From contig NC_090319.1 in NCBI RefSeq assembly GCF_040869045.1, positions 372,325,601-372,389,600 on the forward strand: a DNA stretch of 64,000 bases, written 5' to 3'. Source of the DNA: Eurosta solidaginis. Its lineage: Eukaryota > Arthropoda > Insecta > Diptera > Tephritidae. The notes below the pieces were generated by a model, which searched no databases, was not told where the DNA came from, and was given only the letters and a program-made list of their open reading frames with translations. This document shows, piece after piece, positions 47,077-58,912 of the stretch (positions are counted from its first letter, which is position 1; each line of letters begins with the position of its first letter). Made by a program: the position numbers and the translations under genes.

Positions 47077-47687
47077 AGGCCCCATTACTGATACTTAGAA
47101 TTGACTTGCCTTGACTTGGCGTGAACTTGGCAACTTAGCCACGATTATACTCCACTTGGCGCATACAATATGGCATCATAATCAGCGGTGAAATTTATTT
47201 TTAAATAAATGTCAATTTGTATGACAAAATGACAAAATGAAATAGAAACATACAAATAGGATCGCAAAATGTAAACTTAATTTAGAACTTACATAGAAAA
47301 TCAAAATTCAACAGACTTTTAGTCAAGTTAGGTGTTGCTAAGTTTTGTGTAATCAGTAACATGCAATGTTCATTTAACAGAACTGTAAGTCATTGTGAAT
47401 GATAAATAAGTGTGATATCTTATCTGTCAAATGCCGGACAGGATGTTCAATATGGCTACTTTTTAGCGTTTTGACATCGTGTTCAATATGGCGGCCCCTA
47501 TCTTCAGCGGGTGATAGAAAGAGATACAGAATGAGACAGCGATAGTCAAATACAAATCAGGTGATCCAATCACTTTGGAGTTTTGACGTCTATGCTGAAT
47601 ATATCACACTTAGTTATCATTCACAATGGTGTAAGTGACAGTTCTCAAGCCAAGTCAAATCTATGCTTAGTATCAGTAATGGGTCCT
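47077..47687. mobile_element. Harbinger-like MITE (611 bp)
   Basis: The left end AGGCCCCATTACTGATACTT matches the right end in reverse complement (AGGACCCATTACTGATACTA), with looser pairing of a GACTTGCCTTGACTTGG / GACTTGGCTTGAG block further in. TTA flanks both sides (47074-47076, 47688-47690). No coding capacity. Confidence 0.65.
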
Positions 47688-47690
47688 TTA

Positions 47691-49490
47691 GGCTGTTCAA
47701 TTCAAAATGTCTGAGCTGGCAATGTCACCACCGCTGACAGCGCAAAAGCGAATTTCGGCATTTTGGAATATGCGTATTTCCAGCACAAAAGGGAAACGAG
47801 AAAAACTCATAAAAAGAAAATTACAGATTTTATTAAAATTCGGGCGCAAAATTATAAAAAAAAATGGAAGTATTATTTTAAAAATACCATTACTACAATT
47901 TCGATAAATTCCTTGAAATGTATTTGAAGAAAAAAGTGAATTTCGGGTGTTAATTGTGAAATTAGTGCTAAAGCACTGAAAATTTTCTTTTGCTGCTGCA
48001 ATTACAGCAACAAAAGGACGGTTGAACGCGAAGCGCATACAGACAGTTTATTCTCATCGGTGTACAATAAACGCTGTAAGTTATTTACATTTTACGAATG
48101 CGTTGCAAATAATTGCAATTGTCGGTCGCTGAGCTCATCAATAAATAATTTGTGACTAAAATTATATATATAAAAAAACGTTTGTGTCCTTAACCTGCAT
48201 TCACTCCCCCACCATGCTCCCCGTCAATAGTTTGTGTGAATTGGTCATAGATGGGATGGTGTGAAAAAGATTGTTTGCTATGCTTCGTTTTTATTTCGTT
48301 CCTCAGTGTGGCTGGCTGTCAATGCGCACTTCATCAATTTTTGGTGGATTGAGAAAAGTACAGCGCGCCAGTATTTTTGTGTTTACTTACACGTAGATTA
48401 AATGAACTTCTTGTACTTGTGGTGTACTTAAACAATAATCCTGTAGCTAACAAGTAACGAAGTTGGACTGCAAACTTTTTGTCGAGCTAATGCTAACGTG
48501 TAATCTACGAATTTTCTAATAAGTGACTTACAGGTTGATTTCTTTTGTACAGATAACCGGGCTGGAATTGCAGTTGGAAGAATTACGTATTATGGTTATT
48601 TGGAAGGAACTAATGTATAGAATTTCATTGATCATTGACTTCTGTTTGGACTGAAAGTGGAGCAATTTAATAAAATAGCTTAATCGATGTGTGAAAAACC
48701 TTAACAAACATACATTATTACTGTGGGGATGTCCATCCAAATTTTGTGAAAAAGTTATATACTTATACCTATAAAATATTCTGACGATTGCATGCTCAAC
48801 ACCTGGCTTTGTTTACATCTGCAAAGTTTTATTAAAATTACTCGAAATGGTAAATATGTATGCTATAAATAATATCCGTGATATAAATACTATAGCTTTT
48901 ATCATGGATATATCTTAATCATTATTATATTGTAAACTAAACGACCGATTGGGTGGAAGGTCTTGCTACGAACGTAATTCAAAACAATAAATCTATTAAC
49001 ATAAGGTAGAACAGATAAAAATGCATCTTACAATTTTGCCTTTTGTAGGGATAGCTACAATCATATTTTGAATGGAATGTGTAAACGAATCGCTGGTAAA
49101 TTTTGGATTTAAAATAAATCATTGCTGAAGGCTTCCATCAGGATTACGCATAAGAGTTGCGACCCGTAAACCCCAGGTGGAATTGGAATTCTTAATATTT
49201 TTCAGGTGGAGGTAGGGTATGCGTGCAGATTTAAATCTTCAACGAGTACATTTCAATTACAGCATAAAATGCTTCATAATAGTCGAGCCGCGCTGAGGGC
49301 CATTTGTCATAACATTTCCTCAAAACAAATTTCGACTAGACTTTCCTAAAAGTAGAAATAAAGGAAAGGGAAGCACCATCGTCAGAAGATCGGGCAGAGC
49401 TTGCCAAACCTACGATAAGAGGTTACAGGACTAAAATATGCTAAGAAATATACTATCCAAGCCTAACCAAGTTTAATAATAGAACTTCCC
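47691..49490. other. Non-coding stretch
   Basis: No gene or element recognised. A pair of short frames on opposite strands at 47697-48038 has no familiar motif. Confidence 0.4.
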
Positions 49491-49499
49491 ACTTGGTGC

Positions 49500-50690
49500 G
49501 GCCGTCTGTGACGCTATTGTTGTACGGAAGAGACCACGAAGCACAGGGGTAACGTTAGATAATACTCTCACCTTTAAAGCGCGTGCCTCCGAAATTGTAT
49601 CTAAAGTACAAAGTCGCAACAAAATCCTCAAGACGTTTGTCGGCAGCTCTTGGGGGAAAAGATAAAGAAACGTTGCTAACCACGTACAAAGCAATTGGTC
49701 TGGTCTTAAAAACACATACTGGAAATGGCGAAGCCAAAGTGCACAACATTAAAAATCACAACGAAATGATGAACAGTCAGTTTTTGATTAATTGTCATAA
49801 ACTAATACACCCTCGCAAACAACAGCTTGATCTAGCCCCGCTTCAAGAGGGTTGAGGGAACATATCCATTAGCACTATGATAAGATCTAGCACCTGAAAA
49901 CACAGCCGTTTGATTTCGACGAGCATTATAAGGCCTTATGCAAAATCCACATAGAATATGTAAACGCTTTTGCCAGAAACAACGAAGGCAGTCATCAATA
50001 TACTCTATGCTACTCTTGCAGAAGAAAAAAGCACACAATCACGGGAGATACGAGCCCAGCGGGTTAGGGGATCAGAATATACCCGCGGTAGGTATGCCTG
50101 TCGTAAGAGGCGACTCAAATACCAGATTCAAAGGGGCTGTGTAGCGCAACCTTTCACTTTGCCAGCGCAATATATAGCTTCTCCAAACCCGATTGTCAAC
50201 CTCACCTATCCGCGGCGAATCCTGTTTCACTAACAGACGAGGCTCTGGCGACCCCAAGCTCCTCATGGAACTTGGGGGTAGGGAGAGAGGGAATGGTCTG
50301 AAGGTTTAATGTGGCCACATAAATCGTTCCCGAGATGGTCGGGCTAGCACCTTAATGGTGCTATGGTACCGGATTTGTATCCGGCAAAGGACCATCACAT
50401 CGATAACACTCCCCAAAGCCTTCGGGGAGCAACCTTATCGCCACAACAACAACAACAACAACGGGAGACACGAGACACCCGGCCCCGACATTGTTCTGGT
50501 TACTGTAACAGTTTAAACTCTTACCTGTCCAGAATCAACCCCGACGCACGTAAAATATGTCCTGCATGCGATCTGTCCCACATGACGCCAGCCATGTTTT
50601 ATAATGCCGAACCTACGGTTCTAACACAAACTTCCCTTATTGAAACTGCTACTTTCTTGGACTCCCGTTAGAGGACTTTGATAACAATTT
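49500..50690 (+). pseudogene. Jockey-type LINE, RT C-terminus, split by a SINE
   Basis: TFKARASEIVSKVQSRNKIL and GKDKETLLTTYKAIG are the RT thumb region of a LINE. After a further decayed part, the frame is interrupted at 50054 by an insertion and resumes at 50475 with RLNSYLSRINPDARKICPACD, the C-terminal zinc-finger tail of the same class of element (first half recoverable in another frame from 50020). Everything upstream of the RT thumb is missing, as usual for 5'-truncated LINEs. Confidence 0.7.
50055..50460 (+). mobile_element. SINE-like element with (CAA)n tail, intact ends
   Basis: It starts CCCAGCGGGTTAGGGG and ends in about six CAA repeats. A 14-bp target duplication ACGGGAGA(T/C)ACGAG lies at 50041-50054 and 50461-50474. 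The 3' half contains ACTCCCCAAAGCCTTCGGGG, a strong hairpin, and CCCGAGATGGTCGGGCTAG. No reading frame is conserved. It is the best-preserved copy of a family also seen at 50826, 58345 and 62663. Confidence 0.8.
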
Positions 50691-50825
50691 GTGAGTGGTC
50701 GCACTCATTTGTAAGTACCCCAACGATTGACCCGTTGACGTACCAGTAGGTTCTCAACGACATCCATAATTTATTTATTTATTTGTAATAATAAAAGAAT
50801 TTTGGCGAGATTTCCACTTTATGCT

Positions 50826-51050
50826 ACTTTGGTTGTTGTTGTTGTATATGTATGTACGATAAAGACACTCCCCGACGGTTTTGGGGAGTGATATCGATGT
50901 TGATGATTCTTAGCCGGATACAGATTCGGTACGTTCCGGTAACAAAGCAACATTGAGGTACTAGGCCGACATTCTCTGGAACGATTTAATGACCACATTA
51001 AACCTAGGCCATCCCGCCCCTACCCCCTAGCTCCATGAGGAGTCTGGAAT
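50826..51050 (-). mobile_element. (CAA)n SINE-like fragment
   Basis: On the minus strand this is the 3' half of the family at 50055-50460: TTGTTGTTGTTGT at its right-hand tail (start on +), ACTCCCCGACGGTTTTGGGG hairpin, and AGCTCCATGAGGAG. It is more diverged than the 50055 copy and 5' truncated. Confidence 0.65.
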
Positions 51051-52337
51051 TACTATCAAATTTATTTTAAAAAAAAAAACGAGAAAGTAAACTTATTTTC
51101 AAAGAATGAAGTCGTAACCGTACACGTTAAGATTTGGTTGAACTGGCCGGTCAATAACTATGAACTTTAAAGATATTCAAAATCAAAAAGGGACAGAGCG
51201 AAAAAGCGCCCTGCAGAAAACACAGCGAAATTTGTTTTACTTCAATTTTGACATGCAATGACGGAATCGTTCCAACCTAGCTCAGTTTGAGCTCTACTTT
51301 ATTAGACTGGTGGAAAAATGACCCGATCGCTCTTTGTCTTGCAGAACCACTTCCGTCGAACCTGTCTGTGTTCAACCTGAGTAACTTGAATATTAGACCT
51401 CTTATTTTAAAATATCATTGGAAAGATAGAGGAGAAAAGGTGTCTCGATTAACCAAAACCGGATCGGAATCAAACGGAAGTTCCGACATGTCGGAATCAA
51501 AATCAAATACATACCATAATATCCACAATGTGTATCAAAAGATAAAGAGAGTATAAAATTGGTCATATCCCTTGTAAATGTTATTATTACCTAAACCGTG
51601 CAGCACATACTTATCACGAAGAATGAACGATTGACCGCCCTCCCCACCATGAAATATTGGTATTTTTGCAATATGCTCTTATTTATTTATTTATTTAGTC
51701 TTTACACGGTCGAAACAATATGTAAACGCAATATATGTATGTACATATTCCTATGAACCTACATACATATATATAGGGTTCAGAATACTTAAACAAATCT
51801 TTAAAGTACATAATGTGCAACGAGAGATATAACAGAGAGAGAGAGAGTGGGTGAAAGTTTCGACTACTAAGCACAGCTGGACAGGAATATCGGAATATCT
51901 ATTTAAAATACAATTTGCTTTTTAGTTGCCGTCGGTATATGAGAGCGAGCTGATCAGCACTAAATACGTTAAACGGACATGAAAGTATTTGTAGGAGTTA
52001 TCGTATACATTGATGTTTGTACAATGCGACGGGCGCTATAGTCTATTTTTGGGATTTCCCCTTTGATTAATGGAAAATATGTCGAAATTTATGATTAAAA
52101 AGAAAAACAACAATAACAAAATTCATATTTGCCGTTTAACGTTTTGATGTATTTGAAGGAATTTATAAATAAGTTGTGCTCCTCTCCGATGTACATAGGT
52201 GTTTTTATCACGCGTTGGAAGACAAATTACATAATGAAAAAATGGAATAAATTTCATAAAATTCAAAAATACACATTGTGTTCCATCAAACGGAATTAAC
52301 GGATATTAATGAGATTACTTGTGGTGAACCCAAAAAG
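51051..52337 (+). other. Region upstream of the K2P gene
   Basis: No upstream exon could be recognised. A run of GA repeats at about 51833-51847 could be a GAGA-factor site. The frame leading into the K2P gene is open from 52260, so a non-ATG or spliced extension of up to 26 codons cannot be excluded. The 5' untranslated region and promoter are probably here but show no clear signal. Confidence 0.35.
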
Positions 52338-53516
52338 ATGTCAAAATCATTACGAAGTTCACGGCGCAACAGCCGTGGTGCCGGTGGTTCTTCGACAAAT
52401 TCTTCCTCCTCACCCAGCAATAATAAACCACGCAAGCAAGTAAAACGTTGCTGCCGCAATTTCGTCACATTTATGTGCACGCAAGTGGGCGTGGGTGCAT
52501 TAATCGTTCTGTATGCCATTTTTGGTGCACTTTCGTTTATGCATATAGAACGGGAATATGTTGATGAGACAACAGAATATGTTAGCCAAATAAGACACAA
52601 TTGTGCTGAGAAAATGTGGAATATCACAGAAAAATTTAATACATTCGATCGTAATGAATGGCAAAATGTTACAGATAATATATTGCGCGAGTATCAAAAT
52701 GAAATTGCAACACTAATCAAAAATGGCTATGTTGGACGTACACCAGAACAAATATGGTCCTTTCCAGCAGCATTAATGTTTTGCCTCTCAGTTATTACAA
52801 TGATTGGTTATGGTAATATGGTGCCGCGTACACCATGGGGAAAAGGTTTCACTGTCATCTATGCTACGTTTGGTATACCGCTCTATATATTGTATTTCCT
52901 TAATATGGGTAAAGTATTGGCGCGTTCATTTAAGTTTTTGTATCGCAGTATGCATGATTGTGCGCAGGAGTCAACGGTATATGAGTCGCGTTTGGATGCG
53001 CTTGAAAATGGTAGCGGCTTAGGTGCTGTCTATCAACGTAAGAAAATTATTGTACCATCAACCGCCTGCCTTTGGGTTATCATATTCTATATACTCACTG
53101 GCACAATTATGTTTGCTAATTGGGAGAAATGGTCATTCTTGAATTCATTCTACTTTTGTATGACATCTTTATGTAAAATTGGTTTTGGTGATTTTGTGCC
53201 GGGTGCTTCGTTGATTACAGCCGCTGATATTGATGCAGCATCATTGAAAATTAGAGAAGATTCAACTGCAGATCCTGATGAAATATTTAATATGCAATTA
53301 ATTACTGATCAAAATTCCAAATTAGCAATTAATTTCTTTTATATGTTAATTGGTATGGGCTTAGTTTCCATGTGCTATAATTTGATGCGTGAAGCTGTGC
53401 GTATGAAAATTAAAGAAATTCGAGAAGATACAAAGTTGTGCTTGGAGGATACGCGCGCACGTTTTATGGGTTGTTGTGGTGGCACGCGTGATTATTACGA
53501 TGATGATTATTATTAA
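52338..53516 (+). CDS. Two-pore-domain (K2P) potassium channel subunit
   Basis: A 392-residue subunit of the dimeric K2P leak channels, which set resting potential at the plasma membrane. The ATG at 52338 has A at -3; the frame is open further up only to a GTG at 52278. Layout: Ser/Arg-rich N-tail (1-40), TM1 about 45-70, extracellular cap with Cys89 and N-glycosylation sites NIT (95) and NVT (110), pore loop 1 with GYG (157-159), TM2 about 168-192, TM3 about 241-260, pore loop 2 with GFG (282-284), TM4 about 329-350, acidic tyrosine-rich tail. Length, topology and the P1/P2 filter pair fit the family well. In both filters the residue before I-G-Y/F-G, normally Thr, is changed (Met155, Lys280). 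The gene is uninterrupted here. Drosophila has about eleven K2P genes; I cannot assign the orthologue. Confidence 0.93.
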   Translation: MSKSLRSSRRNSRGAGGSSTNSSSSPSNNKPRKQVKRCCRNFVTFMCTQVGVGALIVLYAIFGALSFMHIEREYVDETTEYVSQIRHNCAEKMWNITEKFNTFDRNEWQNVTDNILREYQNEIATLIKNGYVGRTPEQIWSFPAALMFCLSVITMIGYGNMVPRTPWGKGFTVIYATFGIPLYILYFLNMGKVLARSFKFLYRSMHDCAQESTVYESRLDALENGSGLGAVYQRKKIIVPSTACLWVIIFYILTGTIMFANWEKWSFLNSFYFCMTSLCKIGFGDFVPGASLITAADIDAASLKIREDSTADPDEIFNMQLITDQNSKLAINFFYMLIGMGLVSMCYNLMREAVRMKIKEIREDTKLCLEDTRARFMGCCGGTRDYYDDDYY

Positions 53517-53961
53517 AATGAGAAAAGAGGAAACGTTTAGCGTGTGGAAAGTGCAAACGCCGTGCGTATATTATTGAACATTATTATGTTTGGTTATTGT
53601 TAAAACTTTTTTTATCAACAACAACTACGTTGCTTTGGTCTTCAAAGCCACTGGCGCTCACTGAATTTCCAAAATGAAATGTGTATATAAATATAAGTAT
53701 TTACAATTGATCTTTTGCAATTACTGCACTGAAGCAATTTGTTGCTCTCTCTTAAGTGTTTTGTAAAAAAAAAAATGTATAAATTAGCGTTGCAAGTTCA
53801 AATAATCGAAAGGTGAGGAATGATTTATTTAGAATTTTTTATGGAATTTTTTTTATACAAATGGACATAACAAATTCCCCAATTGAGTGGCAGCAATTTA
53901 TGTATAATTTATTTTCTTCATATGTAAGTGATTGAAGCATTATAATTTTTATGTAAATAAA
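53517..53961 (+). other. Probable 3' untranslated region of the K2P gene
   Basis: An AT-rich stretch after the TAA stop, ending at a canonical AATAAA (53956-53961). No transposon sequence starts before 54079, so the 3' end of the gene looks undisturbed. Confidence 0.5.
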
Positions 53962-54724
53962 ACCGGTGGATGGGAAAATTAGCATGCGGAGGAGGTGAAA
54001 AAGCGGTGCATTCGTTCATTTTCCTGTATGCTACTTTATCCAAAATGGTTTGTTTGTTATTCTGTTTCTTCTATTTTTTATACCCGCTGTACTTGTACAC
54101 AGGGTATTATAACTTTGATTGAATAACGGTTGGTTGTACAGGTATAAAGGAATCGAGATAGATATAGACTTCCATATATAAAAATCATCAGTATTGAAAA
54201 AAAATGTGATTGAGCCATGTCCGTCCGTCCGTCCGCCTGTCCGTTAACACGATAACTTGAGTAAATATTGAGATATCTTCACCAAATTTGGTACACGAGC
54301 TTATCTGGGCCCAGAATAGATTGGTATTGAAAATGAGCGAAACCGGATGATAACCACGCCCGCTTTTATATATATGTATAACATTTTGGAAACACAAAAA
54401 ACCTGATTATTTAGTAAATAATATACCTAGAATGTTGAAATTTGACATGTGGACTGATATTGAGACTCTTGATAAAAATTTTGAAAAATTGTTTAAAATG
54501 GGCGTGGCACCGCCCACTTGTGATAAAATCAATTTTACAAATATTATTAATCATAAATCAAAAATCGTTAAACCTATCGTAACAAAATTCGGCAGCGAGG
54601 TTGCCTTTACTATAAGGAATACTTTGAAGAAAAATTAACGAAATCGGTTAAGGACCACGCCCCCTTTTATATAAGAGATTTTTAAAAGGGTCGTGGACGA
54701 ATAAAATAAGCTATATCTTTGCAA

Positions 54725-55670
54725 AAAATAGCTTAGGTTATGTTAGGTGGTAGCTGCCCTGATAAGGACAGTTCACTTGGACAACACGAAGGTCCGTTGT
54801 GATACCACATGCACCAAAAATAACGGTGACTTAGATCTAGCTACTTAGAGAATCGTGAATGACCATTGATAGGTGAGCCTTAGTGAATCCAATTATTTCA
54901 GCAGACCTCCTGCCATCCACTTTCGGCCAGAAAGATCTTGCTACCCTGCAAGACGTGGTGTCCCCCCAACGTTTGCTAAGCTGACTCGAGGCCCAGCTAT
55001 GGAGGATCAATCCACAGGTGACCAGCAGGATCCCGAAATCCCTAAAGCCATCTTCGTCCGGTTCAGTTGTACCGATGCGGGCTAAGAGATCCGCTTGACA
55101 GTTACCCGGGATATCACTATGGCCCGGGACCCAGATAATCTTAATTGTAAAATAATTCGATGCAAAGCAAGCGAGGTCAGGCGCTCCCAAACCACCCTCG
55201 ATCGCACTGTAGTTGAGCTCAAGGCCTTGATAGCCACTTGGATATCAGAGTAGATGTTAAATTCCCTAACCGTAGTAGCACTGGATAGCATTCCATCCAC
55301 CGCATCCTTAATCGTAGCAACTTACGCTTGGAATACACTGCAGTGATCAGCCAACTTAAACTTACGGCTTACATTTAGCTCTTGACAAAAGACCCCCCCA
55401 CCAACCTTTCCATCCAGCTTCGACCCATCCGTGAACAAGTTAACCGGTCCCATGCCCCAGATAATTCCTCCCTCCCACTCCTCTCTCGGTGGAATGACTG
55501 GGGTGAAGGTTGTATAGGGAGCAGTTATCGGCATACAATAGTCCGTTCTGTCCGGGATAAAGTCGAAACTGGTAAGAAGGCTAGAGTGTCCACGGTCAGA
55601 AAGCCCATATCCCGTATCACGAAGCCTGACCAACGACCTTGCCGCAGCCGCTTTTCCCGCAATATCTGGT
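54725..55670 (-). pseudogene. LINE fragment 2: RNase H end and 3' region
   Basis: On the minus strand: an RNase H start with NLFTDGSKLDGKVGGGVF (near 55370-55430), a middle with FNIYSDIQVAIKAL, and an end with IIWVPGHSDIPGNCQADLLA (near 55080-55140). A C-terminal tail and about 110 bases of 3' untranslated sequence ending near 54730 follow. The RT and all upstream parts are missing, and several frames are needed. The RNase H acidic residues D (TDGS), D (YSD) and D (QAD) are visible, so the domain was catalytically normal before decay. Confidence 0.75.
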
Positions 55671-57655
55671 TGGTTGGTTGGTTGTAGTGGCGAGTCCCAA
55701 TTGACTCCAATTAGCGCTCATGCGCCGTTTTGATACCACAAACTCGTGAGTTAACCAATGAAAGGGTGTTGTAAGAATACTAATGAACATTTTCACGTGC
55801 CTCAGGGAAAACCCCGTCACCCTATGTCCATCCCGTGGAGTTTATGAATTTGAGAAGCTCTCCCGCCCTAACATCCTTGAGTTCTGGGAGGCTTTCGAAA
55901 AAGGGCTTTCCAAGAAACTTTATTCTGCTTCGACAGTGTGCTGGGCATTCTCCGCCTCCGGACGCTAGCAGCTGCGACAGGAGGTATTGTGTTCCAGTCC
56001 CATCCGTGCCGCATGTACCCCAATTGTCCAATGCCTCGTGAGCACCGTATCTACTCTGGATATGTCCCTTCTGTTCATCTTAAGGACGGCATCGATAGTT
56101 TTTCGTTATATAGTGGTCACATGCTCTTGGAAACTACAGGTCCGCAACCGATTCCACCTATTGTTGGCCTCCCCCAACCAGAGCTGGGAGATGCGAGCCT
56201 TGATAAGTCCCAGGGGTGCAAGGACCTCCACTCCTGAGACATCAAGAGCCGCCCCGGTTTCGATGCCCCGGTACCCATATCAGGGTAAGGATTTGCCGGC
56301 TCGCCAGAATCATGGCGCTCTCCCTACACTGACCAACCAGGTCTGATGATATCGTCTCTGACCCGAGTGCCCCAAGAGCCGCCTGGCTATCGGAGAAAAT
56401 GGCTACCCCGTTACCGTTACCTTTGATATCCATTAACGCTTTGCACGCCTCTCGGATAGCGAAAATCTCAGCTTGAAACACACTTGCCGAGTCGGGAAGC
56501 CGCATACATAAGGACGTGGGGGGACATTCGCAAATACTCCCGCTCCCACTCCGCGGCCCATTTCGGATCCGTCCGTGAAAACCGAGATTTCGAATCTCTG
56601 AGTGATCCCCCAATCTTTCCTTGTGGGGAAGAGAATTGTGTAGTTTGTGTTGAGGACTCTCTTTGGACATATGTAGTCCATTTTTGCCAAGATTCGGGAG
56701 TCGTTAATATTGAGCAGGATACGGCCGTGCCCGTATGTACGCTCCCTTCAAAGGCCCAACTCCCGAAGCCTTAGGGCCCCTTTGAGATGCCGTTTCCTTG
56801 ATAAATAGATCTAACGGTCGAACATTGCAAATCACGTTTACAGCTTCCGAGGGACACGACCTAATTGCCCCCGTGATCGCTCCGCAGGCAGATCGTCGAA
56901 CTTTCCCTAGCATGTTAGTTATGTATTTCACCTCTACCGCCTTCCACCATACGAGAGCCCCATATGTCAGAATTGGTCGAATAGCTGCCTTATACATCCA
57001 GGCCATGAGGTCTGGCCTCAGACACCACTTTTTACCTAGCATTCCTTTGCAGGCATACATAGGGGTCCCCCTCCACGGATATGCCGTCACCTCACTAGCC
57101 CCTAGTTTAGCGCTTATCATTCTGGACCGCAGAGCCGTCCCTATCCAGTTTACGATAGGGTCCTCTATTCCGAGTACATGAAGGGCGCCTTCTATTGCTT
57201 CCAGCCGGACATTATTGAAAGCTCCCTCTATGTCCAAGAATGCAGCCAGGGTAAATTGTTTGTTTTCGAAGGACGACTCTACCTTGTGAACCACTTCATG
57301 TAGAGCGGTGTCTGTTGAGCGGCCCCTGAGATAGGCGTGTTGGGCTGCTGACAGCCCCGAGGTATCCAACCTACCGCGAATGTGGACGTCCAGTAGGCTT
57401 TCAAACGTTTTTAGAACAAACGACGAAAGACTGATGGGTCTGAAGTCCTTAGGCTTTTCATGTCCCCTCTTATTGACCTTTGGGATGAAGACCACCCTGG
57501 TCCCTCTCCAATTTAGGGGCACATGATTAAGTCGAATGCAGGCTTTAAAGATGCGTTCCATCCAGGGAATCACCAGACAGCTAGTTTTTTGTAGCATCGC
57601 TGGGAAAATGCCATCCGGTCCTGGGGATTTGTTTGGCGAAAAACTGTTGCTAGCC
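55671..57655 (-). pseudogene. LINE 1 ORF2, RT, RNase H and C-terminal region
   Basis: Minus strand, continuing the endonuclease part at 58060-58900. RT finger and palm: WRGTRVVFIPKVNKRGHEKP, DFRPISLSSFVLKTFESLLD, HAYLRGRSTDTALHEVV and AAFLDIEGAFNNV. After YPWRGTP the sequence jumps to GKKWCLRPDLMAWMYKAAIR, so the segment with the catalytic YADD is deleted (junction near 57060). Thumb: YGALVWWKAVEVKY. RNase H: VFTDGSEMGRGVGAGVF and AIFSDSQAALGAL, ending LIWVPGH. A Cys-His tail (NTSCRSC near 55955) and a CCAACCAACC tail at 55671 close the element. RNase H plus VWWKA favours a LOA/I-type clade. Confidence 0.85.
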
Positions 57656-57659
57656 CATT

Positions 57660-58900
57660 CTATCTTTTTTCCGTTATAAGTTCATTTATTAACCGGAGGG
57701 AGGGTATTACCCCTGTATACTCCCTCGGTTCCATTTGGCTGGAACTACAGCCTGGAAAGTGCGTTTTTACCAGCAGCTCCACTGTTTTAGCGGAGCTCCC
57801 TGTCCATGATCCATCTTCTTTCCTCAAGAAGGATGGGCAGGATTTTTCCTTCGAGAGAATCTTATCAATTCTCGAAGATAGTTGACTCGATAGAAGAGCA
57901 AAAATCTTTCCAGCATTCCGTCTTTGCCTTCTGAACAGCTTTTTTGTAGCACCTGAGAATATCTTTACATGGTTCCTGTTTCCATTTAACCGGCTCAGGT
58001 TGTAGATAGTTTGCGAGTCTCTTTCCTTAGCGTAAAAAGGTTGGAATTCCACCAGGGGGGTATTCCTTTTTACTAAAACTAGTTGGACAAGCTATCCGGA
58101 GGGCAGACCCTAAGGCCTCCTCCAGCTTGCTACTGTTAGCATCAAGGTCCTCCACTGATGAAATTTACTGTGCCGAATACCTACCTTGCTTATTTCCTAC
58201 CACTTTGACGAACTTTCGCCAATTCGTCCTCTTTGGATTACGATAGGGAATAGGAATTTCTACATTAAGGCAGATATTGAATAGTATCCTGTGGTCAGAA
58301 AACGACTGACTATCTGATACCCTCCAGCTGTCTACCCGAATATTGCTGTTGTTGTTGTTGTAGCGATTAGGTTACTCCCCGAAGGCTTTGGGGAGTGTTA
58401 TCGATGTGATGGTCCTTTGTCGGATACAGATCCGATACGCTCCGGTAACACAGCACCATTAAGGTGCTGGCCCGACCATCTCGGGAACGATTTCTATGGC
58501 CACATTAAACCTTCAGGCCATCCCTCCCTCCCCACCACCAAGTTCCATCCAGGTCCATCCTCCGGTGGAGCGTCCTTTTCATGCGGCATATAGCAAGAAG
58601 CAATTAGTATGCTGACTCCGTCAGCTGTCTCTAGCGAAATCGTTGTCAGATCCGAAGAGCTATGAGAAGAAACAAGAAAAACATTGTAGTTAGATTTTAC
58701 CAAAACGCATGTCCTAGGTTTACCGTCCTCGCGCTTGTAAAACGTAGAGTATCCCTTTATTGAAAGCCCTTTCACCTGGGTGTTCCACATCCACGGCTCC
58801 TGAACAAGGGCTATATCAACGTCCTCCTCCAGTAGGAAGACGGCAAGGTTGTCCGAGGCCAGCCTAGAGTGCTGGAGGTTAATTTGAATAACCGTTAGAC
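57660..58900 (-). pseudogene. LINE 1 ORF2, endonuclease domain and linker
   Basis: Minus strand. The APE-type endonuclease that nicks target DNA begins with an EPWMWNTQVKGLS-like start at about 58800 and includes TCVLVKSNYNVFLVSS and IASCYMPHEKDAPPEDG. It is interrupted by a (CAA)n SINE-like piece at 58345-58550 and resumes with VSDSQSFSDHRILF, the conserved SDH near its end. The linker (SFLRKEDGSWTGSSAKTVEL, then THFPGC) precedes the RT. Stops near 58165 and 57660 and the SINE break it. Confidence 0.8.
58345..58550 (-). mobile_element. (CAA)n SINE-like fragment inside LINE 1
   Basis: Minus-strand 3' half of the family at 50055-50460, ending at the TTGTTGTTGTTG tail (58346 on +). The ACTCCCCGAAGGCTTTGGGG hairpin and CCCGACCATCTCGGGAACG are nearly identical to that copy. 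It splits the endonuclease domain. Confidence 0.8.
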
Positions 58901-58912
58901 GCGTTGGAACTA

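Noticed and set aside
52278..52337. N-terminal extension of the K2P protein starting at GTG
   Set aside because: GTG starts are not expected in insect nuclear genes; the ATG at 52338 has a better context. A spliced upstream exon remains possible.
56798..57181. 127-codon + strand frame over the LINE cluster
   Set aside because: It mirrors the RT on the minus strand, which has the recognisable motifs. The same applies to + frames at 55382, 55835, 55987 and 60279.
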